Source: Candidatus Pelethomonas intestinigallinarum (GTDB lineage: Bacteria > Bacillota > Clostridia > Oscillospirales > Oscillospiraceae). From it: a stretch of DNA of 9,976 nt. Within the stretch, counting starts at the first letter, position 1, and each line of letters opens with the position of its first letter. Shown here one piece after another: positions 5,516 to 9,976 of this stretch. Below the pieces are notes generated by a model. It saw nothing but the letters and a program-made list of their open reading frames with translations. It searched no databases and was not told where the DNA came from. Position numbers and translations under genes: made by a program. Where the stretch lies: contig DVGP01000035.1 in NCBI GenBank assembly GCA_018712665.1, forward strand, positions 1-9,976. The letters are read 5' to 3'.

Positions 5516-7501
5516 TTATTGGTAATACGCGTCAATGGCGGCGATGAGCCGCTGATAGACCGTCTCCGGCTCGCTGCCCGGCACATGGCCGCCAGCGGTG
5601 GTGGAGTTGCCGCCGCCCCCCAGCCGCTCCAGGATCACCTGGACGTTGATCTCCCCCAGGGACCGGCCGGACATGGAGGTTCCTTCTCCGGCCCGGTAGA
5701 GCACAATAGAGGCCTGGACCCCCTGGAGAGTCAGCAGGTCGTCGGCGGCCTTGGCGGCGGTGACCCGGGGAACCTCCTTGGTGACCACGGCGATGGCAAT
5801 GTCACCGTGGTAGAGCTTGGCCTCCCGGATGATGTCGTAGCGCTGGATCATGCTGGGCAGATCGCTCTGGAAGTAGCGGCGGACATCGGAGGTCTCCGCT
5901 CCGGCCCGGCGCAGGAAGGCGGCGGCCTCAAAGGTGCGCCCGCCGGTGCGCATCATGAAATTCTTGGTGTCAAGCACGATGCCCGCCAGCAGGGCCTCCG
6001 CCTCCACCCGCAGCAGATCCCGGCCCTCCACCATGTACTGCAGCAGCTCCGTTACCAGCTCGGAGGCGGAGGAGGCGTAGGGCTCGTGGAAATTCAGCGC
6101 CGCGTTCTCGATATAGGTGGCCGCCCGGCGGTGGTGGTCGATGACCGCCACCCGGTTGCAGCTGTCCAGCAGCTGCCGGTTTTCCACCATGTCCGGCCGG
6201 TTGGTGTCCACCACCACCAGCAGGGCCCCGGGCTGTGCGTGGAGAAAGGCGTCGGGACCGGAGATGAACACGCCCTCGTACTCCGGGGCCGCCCGGAGCT
6301 TCCGCACCAGGGGCTGCGCGTTGTTGTTGTCCAGGTCGATGACGATCTGCGCCTTTTTCCCCCGCTTCCGGGCGGCGCAGCAGATGCCCGCGGCGGCGCC
6401 TACGGCGTCCATGTCCGCGTACTCGTGGCCCATGACATAGACCTGGGTGGCGTCAGCGATCAGATCCCCCAGGGCCTTGGCCATGACCCGGCTCTTCACC
6501 TTGGTCCGCTTCTCCGTGCTCTTGGCCCGGCCGCCGTAGAACTGGAAGTCCAGGCTGTCCTTCACCACCGCCTGGTCGCCGCCCCGGCTGAGGGCCATCT
6601 CGATGGACTTGTCCGCCCAGCGGAAGGCCTCCCGGTAGGTGTCGTAGTCCTTCCCCACGCCGATGGAGATGGAGGCGGTGACCCCGTCCTCGCTGGAGAC
6701 CTGGTGGACAGCCTCCAGAATGGAGAATTTTTCCGCCACCAGCTGGGAAAAGACCTGCTCGTCGCACACGTAGAGGTAGCGGTCCCGGTCGTACTTCTTC
6801 AGGAGGCCGCCGGTGTCCTTCACCCAGTTGTTGATCTTCTCGTCCACCTGTGCCAGGACGGAGCTCTTTCCCGCCTCGCCGCCGGCCTTGATGATCTCCT
6901 CGTAGTTGTCCAGCACCAGCTCGCACACCACCGGGCGGGTGGCCTCGTACAGCTCCTTCAGCCGCTGGCTCTCGGTGACGTCCACGAAATAGGCGGTGAC
7001 GATCTGTCCCTGGGCGGCGGCCCGGCCCTCCATGCGCGTGGCCGAGCCGTAGACCTGGCAGATGCGCCCATTGATCTCCGCCTGCTCCCCCATCTGTCCG
7101 CTGCCGTCCAGGATGCTCTGATAGTGGAAGTCCGGAGCCACCTGGCCGATGGTCATCTGGAAGATGTCGTCCTCCCCGGCGGCCATATCCGCGAAGCTGT
7201 CGTTGGTCCAGATGATCTCCCCATTGTCCGCGCGGAAGATCACCACCGGCAGAGGTGTGTTCAAAAGGCTGTTTTTGCTGATGGAGTCCACGCCGCCGGT
7301 GATGGTCTCCACATACTGCATCACGCTGCGCCGGCGCTTTTTGGTCTGCCTGCGGTAGAAGATGTACAGCAGCAGGAGCACCACGGCCTCCAGGGCCGCC
7401 AGCAGGGGCTCGATGGGAATGGCCACAGCGACGCACAGGGCCAGGCAAAGGAAATACGGCTGCAGGTTGGGTTCGATCAGCCGTGACAGCTTGTTATGCA
7501 C
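5516..7501 (-). CDS. gdpP: Cyclic-di-AMP phosphodiesterase GdpP (DHH family)
   Basis: This membrane-bound enzyme hydrolyses c-di-AMP to pApA and so controls potassium, osmotic and cell-wall homeostasis. From the GTG at 7499-7501 it is 661 residues, the usual family length. Two N-terminal membrane helices span about residues 15-48. A PAS-like domain follows (about 80-180), then a degenerate GGDEF domain (about 185-315) in which YVCDEQ (244-249) replaces the catalytic motif. The DHH domain shows GHEYADMDA (His359, Asp363, Asp365), DTNRP (Asp432), DHHRR (455-459) and LDTKNF (Asp511). The DHHA1 end has GGGGNSTTAGGH (628-639). All expected metal ligands are present, so it should be active. The frame extends upstream to a TTG at 7699 without a ribosome binding site. 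GGGGAGGAG 7 nt before the GTG decides the start. It is probably co-transcribed with rplI. Confidence 0.96.
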   Translation of the reverse strand: MHNKLSRLIEPNLQPYFLCLALCVAVAIPIEPLLAALEAVVLLLLYIFYRRQTKKRRRSVMQYVETITGGVDSISKNSLLNTPLPVVIFRADNGEIIWTNDSFADMAAGEDDIFQMTIGQVAPDFHYQSILDGSGQMGEQAEINGRICQVYGSATRMEGRAAAQGQIVTAYFVDVTESQRLKELYEATRPVVCELVLDNYEEIIKAGGEAGKSSVLAQVDEKINNWVKDTGGLLKKYDRDRYLYVCDEQVFSQLVAEKFSILEAVHQVSSEDGVTASISIGVGKDYDTYREAFRWADKSIEMALSRGGDQAVVKDSLDFQFYGGRAKSTEKRTKVKSRVMAKALGDLIADATQVYVMGHEYADMDAVGAAAGICCAARKRGKKAQIVIDLDNNNAQPLVRKLRAAPEYEGVFISGPDAFLHAQPGALLVVVDTNRPDMVENRQLLDSCNRVAVIDHHRRAATYIENAALNFHEPYASSASELVTELLQYMVEGRDLLRVEAEALLAGIVLDTKNFMMRTGGRTFEAAAFLRRAGAETSDVRRYFQSDLPSMIQRYDIIREAKLYHGDIAIAVVTKEVPRVTAAKAADDLLTLQGVQASIVLYRAGEGTSMSGRSLGEINVQVILERLGGGGNSTTAGGHVPGSEPETVYQRLIAAIDAYYQ

Positions 7502-7733
7502 GCGTTCTCTCCTCCCCAGTTTCTCTCTCTCCGGGCGGCGCGCCTTGAAGGCGGGCGCCGCCCACCCGGAAGGCGGCGCCTTGCGGGGTCCGCTCTCTGC
7601 CGCGCTCTGGCCGGTGCCGGCAGCCCTTTCGTCAGGCTTTTGCTGCGCAAAAGCGCGGAGACCATGTGCCGCCTGTCGCGGCGCGGCCTGCAAGTTCAAG
7701 GCGGCAGAAGGCGCAGATACCTATGGATATTTG
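7502..7733 (-). promoter_or_regulatory. Long structured 5' leader of gdpP
   Basis: About 226 nt lie between the predicted gdpP transcription start (near 7727) and its start codon. The leader holds strong hairpins. GCTTTTGC and GCAAAAGC form an 8-bp stem with a 3-base loop at about 7637-7655. GGCGCCGC and GCGGCGCC form an 8-bp stem at about 7555-7581. A shorter CGCC/GGCG hairpin lies nearby. I recognise no known riboswitch consensus and no U-tract terminator. Regulation of gdpP through this leader is an inference from its length and folding only. Confidence 0.4.
7509..7517 (-). promoter_or_regulatory. Ribosome binding site that fixes the gdpP start
   Basis: Minus-strand GGGGAGGAG lies 7 nt before the GTG at 7499-7501. 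It rules out the 66-residue N-terminal extension offered by the longer open frame. That extension is rich in Ala, Arg and Gly and reads like translated leader RNA. Confidence 0.85.
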
Positions 7734-7742
7734 ATTGTACCA
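7734..7742 (-). promoter_or_regulatory. Extended -10 promoter for the gdpP-rplI operon
   Basis: The minus strand reads TGGTACAAT, a TG-N extended -10 element with a 5/6 -10 hexamer. At 17 bp upstream there is only a weak -35 (TTTCTT), which extended -10 promoters tolerate. Transcription would start near 7727. Confidence 0.5.
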
Positions 7743-7853
7743 CATCCTTTCCTGAAAAGAAAGGGCAAATCCACCGCCCGGGACCATAAAATCCCGGAAT
7801 CCCCGCCCGTTCACCCATGACAGAAAATTTATGTATACTTTTGCGGGACACTG

Positions 7854-7862
7854 TGGTATAAT
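7854..7862 (+). promoter_or_regulatory. Extended -10 promoter for the RNase J gene
   Basis: TGGTATAAT at 7854-7862 is a perfect extended -10 element. The -35 at 17 bp spacing (TATACT, 7834-7839) is poor. Transcription would start near 7869, about 290 nt before the RNase J start. A second, weaker TGATAAAAT lies at 7940-7948 and could be an alternative promoter with a shorter leader. This promoter is divergent from the gdpP promoter about 115 bp away. Confidence 0.6.
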
Positions 7863-8159
7863 AAATTATGTATAGGCTGCTTTAGGCTTGTCCGGCAGCC
7901 GTTTTTGACGGTTTTTCCGGGCCCCGGCAGGCGGGTCCGTGATAAAATACATAAGTAAAACAGGGCTCCCTCTCCGGGAGGCGGGCCCCGTAGGCGTACC
8001 CCATACATAGCGGGCGGGTTCCTCCAAGGTCACGCGCGAAGCGAGGCGCGGCTGGCCGGATGCTCCCTCCCGTCTGTTTGCGTGCGTTTTTTCTCAAATC
8101 TACTACTACGGACGGGGAGCTTTTGCGTCCCCGCGGAAAAGAAAGGACTGTATCTGATT
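7863..8159 (+). promoter_or_regulatory. Long structured 5' leader of the RNase J gene
   Basis: This stretch of about 295 bases has no gene of its own. Besides the candidate attenuator it contains CTCCC/GGGAG (near 7967-7981); ACGCGCG (8032-8038), which can pair with CGTGCGT (8081-8087) just before six T (8087-8092); and CGGGGA/TCCCCG (8113-8133) right before the ribosome binding site. AAACAG near 7960 can also pair with CTGTTT near 8075, giving an alternative long-range fold. I see no match to a riboswitch, T-box or other RNA family I could name. Confidence 0.4.
7875..7906 (+). terminator. Candidate attenuator at the start of the RNase J leader
   Basis: GGCTGC (7875-7880) pairs with GCAGCC (7895-7900), extended by a G-U pair, and is followed by GTTTTT. 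It begins only a few bases after the predicted start site, so full termination would yield an RNA of under 40 nt. A second T-run (7912-7916) follows. The loop of about 12-14 nt is larger than in typical strong terminators, so efficiency is uncertain. Confidence 0.4.
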
Positions 8160-9815
8160 TTGGCTGAAAAAATGAAAATCATCCCCCTTGGCGGTCTGGA
8201 CGAGATCGGCAAGAACATGACTGTCTATGAGCACGGCGGAGAGATGATCGTGGTGGACTGCGGCATGGGCTTCCCCGGGGACGACATGTACGGCATCGAC
8301 CTCATCATCCCCGATGTGACCTACCTGGTGAAAAATAAGTCCAGAATCCGGGGCCTGTTCATCACCCACGGTCACGAGGACCACATCGGGGCCATCCCCT
8401 ATGTCCTCAAGCAGGTGAACATGCCCATCTACTGCACCCGGCTCACCGCCGGCCTCATCAAGCTGAAGCTGGAGGAGCACGGCCTGCTCAAGTCCACCAA
8501 GCTTATCACCGTGGAGGCTGGGGAGATGATCCGGGTGGGCAAGTTCTACGTGGAGTTCATCCACGTCAACCACTCCATCGCCGACTCCGTTGCCTTCGCC
8601 ATCCATACCAGCATGGGCGTCATCGTCCACACCGGCGACTTCAAGATCGACTCCACCCCCATCGACGGGGCGGTCATCGACCTGGGCCGCTTCGGCGAGC
8701 TGGGGAAGGAGGGGGTCCTGGCCCTGCTGGCGGACTCCACCAACGTGGAGCGGCCGGGCTACACCATGAGCGAGCGGGTGGTGGGCAAGACCTTCCACCG
8801 GCTGTTCACCGGCTGCAAGCAGCGGATCATCGTCACCACCTTCGCCTCCAACGTCCACCGCATCCAGCAGGTCATCGACGCCGCCGCCGACTGCGGCCGG
8901 AAGGTGGCCGTCACCGGCCGGAGCATGGAGAACATCATGAAGGTCGCCACGGAGCTGGGCTACATGAAGGTGCCTAAGAACACCGTGGTGGACATTAACA
9001 AGATCAAGTCTCTGCCCCTGGAGAAGCAGGTCATCGTCACCACCGGCAGCCAGGGGGAGGAGATGAGCGCCCTGTACCGCATGGCCTTCTCCCAGCACCG
9101 GCAGATCGACGTTGGCCCCGGGGACCGGGTCATCATCTCCGCCAGCGCCATCCCCGGCAACGAGAAGACCATCGGCCGGGTCATCAACGAGCTGTTCCGG
9201 AAGGGCGTGGACGTGATCTACAACAAGTCCGACCCCCTCCACGTCTCCGGCCACGCCTGCCAGGAGGAGCTGAAGATCATCCACGCCCTGACCCGGCCCA
9301 AGTTTTTCATCCCCCTCCACGGGGAGCAGCGGATGCTCCGCCGCCACGTGAACCTGGCCATGGAGATGGGCATGGACCGGCGGAACATCATCCTGCCGGA
9401 GATCGGCAACGTCATTGAGCTGACCACCAAGACCATCAAGGTGGCCGACGCCCCCGCCCCCTCCGGGGAGGTGCTGGTGGACGGCAGTGGCGTGGGCGAC
9501 GTGGGCTCCGTGGTGCTCCGGGACCGGAAGATCCTGGCCGAGGACGGCATGGTGGTCCTGATCCTCAACATCCAGAACGGCCAGCTGATCACCGATCCCG
9601 AGGTCATCACCCGGGGCTTCATCTACGTCAAGGAGTCCGAGGAGCTGATGCGGGAGCTGAAGGAGGTGGCCAAGAACGCCGCCCTCACCGTTATCGGCAA
9701 GCGCAGCCGGGACATGGGCGAGCTCCGGGGCGCGGTGAAATCCGCCGTCAGCGGCTACCTCTTCAAGCACACCAAGCGCAGCCCCATGGTCATCCCTGTG
9801 GTCAACAAGCTGTAA
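8160..9815 (+). CDS. rnj: Ribonuclease J
   Basis: This is the metallo-beta-lactamase/beta-CASP ribonuclease of about 551 residues (B. subtilis RNase J1 has 555). It has 5'-3' exonuclease and endonuclease activity and acts in mRNA decay and rRNA maturation in the cytoplasm. Catalytic motifs, numbered from the TTG: THGHEDH at 69-75, NHS with His138, TGDFK with Asp160, ADSTN with Asp192, the beta-CASP block TTFASNVHR at 226-234, DPLHVSGH at 358-365 (His361, His365) and PLHGEQ at 385-390 (His387). The C-terminal domain follows from about residue 435. The frame opens at a GTG (8082) with no ribosome binding site. The TTG at 8160-8162 follows AAAGGA (8142-8147) by 12 nt and gives a protein of family length starting MAEKMKIIPLGGLDEIGKN. 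The ATG at 8172 is a less likely alternative. Confidence 0.97.
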   Translation: MAEKMKIIPLGGLDEIGKNMTVYEHGGEMIVVDCGMGFPGDDMYGIDLIIPDVTYLVKNKSRIRGLFITHGHEDHIGAIPYVLKQVNMPIYCTRLTAGLIKLKLEEHGLLKSTKLITVEAGEMIRVGKFYVEFIHVNHSIADSVAFAIHTSMGVIVHTGDFKIDSTPIDGAVIDLGRFGELGKEGVLALLADSTNVERPGYTMSERVVGKTFHRLFTGCKQRIIVTTFASNVHRIQQVIDAAADCGRKVAVTGRSMENIMKVATELGYMKVPKNTVVDINKIKSLPLEKQVIVTTGSQGEEMSALYRMAFSQHRQIDVGPGDRVIISASAIPGNEKTIGRVINELFRKGVDVIYNKSDPLHVSGHACQEELKIIHALTRPKFFIPLHGEQRMLRRHVNLAMEMGMDRRNIILPEIGNVIELTTKTIKVADAPAPSGEVLVDGSGVGDVGSVVLRDRKILAEDGMVVLILNIQNGQLITDPEVITRGFIYVKESEELMRELKEVAKNAALTVIGKRSRDMGELRGAVKSAVSGYLFKHTKRSPMVIPVVNKL

Positions 9816-9976
9816 TATATCTCGCGGATATTGCTGAAAGTTGTCGTTTGGCGGCGGCCTTCCCAGAGAAAATTGGCCTGCCGAGCCGGGCGGACCGCCG
9901 CTAGCGAAACTTTTAAGAGCGAGGCCCCTCGCAAGAAACAACAGGAGGGCGCCTGGAGCTGCCATGCAGCTCCAGG
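9816..9976 (+). other. Intergenic region after RNase J, with hairpins at the window edge
   Basis: No gene can be assigned. A small ATATC/GATAT hairpin (9817-9831) follows the stop codon, and GCGAGG/CCTCGC (9919-9932) lies further on; neither has a T-run. AGGAGG (9942-9947) precedes an 11-bp perfect hairpin (9952-9962 with 9966-9976). Its 3-base loop (CAT) begins an ATG at 9964. Either a plus-strand gene starts here with a long 16-nt spacing, or the hairpin is a terminator whose T-tract lies beyond the window. Confidence 0.35.

Noticed and set aside
7502..7699. N-terminal extension of GdpP from a TTG at 7699
   Set aside because: There is no ribosome binding site. The composition is low-complexity and the extension would exceed the family length. 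GGGGAGGAG marks the GTG at 7501.
8082..8159. N-terminal extension of RNase J from a GTG at 8082
   Set aside because: There is no ribosome binding site and it would add 26 residues absent from the family. The TTG at 8160 gives the expected length.

Overview
The window is GC-rich DNA whose third codon positions are mostly G or C. It has strong AGGAGG-type ribosome binding sites and several GTG or TTG starts. It also carries genes typical of Firmicutes: gdpP next to rplI, and RNase J. Together these suggest a high-GC Clostridia member, most likely an Oscillospiraceae-type gut anaerobe (Flavonifractor/Lawsonibacter-like). This placement is inferred from style and gene order, not from a database match.

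Layout. From the left edge to about 7.5 kb every gene is on the minus strand. The 5' part of mnmE (tRNA uridine modification GTPase) runs off the left edge. Next comes a 630-bp composite repeat with no gene (346-974). Read in transcription order, a minus-strand group then starts at 4363: a ZIP-family metal transporter, a single-domain rhodanese, a metallo-beta-lactamase-fold hydrolase, and a cytoplasmic GH13 alpha-glucan hydrolase. The GH13 gene has its own near-perfect promoter, which overlaps the end of the hydrolase gene. A second copy of the composite repeat (4461-5023) separates this group from rplI (ribosomal protein L9) and gdpP (cyclic-di-AMP phosphodiesterase), which form an operon starting at 7501. 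From about 7.85 kb the plus strand takes over with RNase J (start at 8160, stop at 9815), transcribed divergently from gdpP. Both divergent genes have long, structured 5' leaders.

How the parts relate. gdpP, rplI, mnmE and the RNase J gene are core housekeeping genes for second-messenger turnover, translation, tRNA modification and RNA decay. The ZIP-rhodanese-hydrolase-GH13 block is accessory metabolism. A zinc-type importer beside a hydrolase with a full zinc-ligand set is suggestive but unproven. The GH13 enzyme would break down alpha-glucan oligosaccharides in the cytoplasm.

The most unusual content is the repeat. Two copies lie about 4.1 kb apart in the same orientation. Each begins and ends with related hairpin clusters in inverted orientation. 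The signature 12-13-bp hairpin keeps its pairing, through compensatory base changes, across all three sequence variants seen, while the interiors of the two copies differ. This looks like a structured, possibly MITE-like or RNA-forming interspersed element placed just after stop codons. I see no CRISPR array, tRNA, rRNA, transposase or defence gene.
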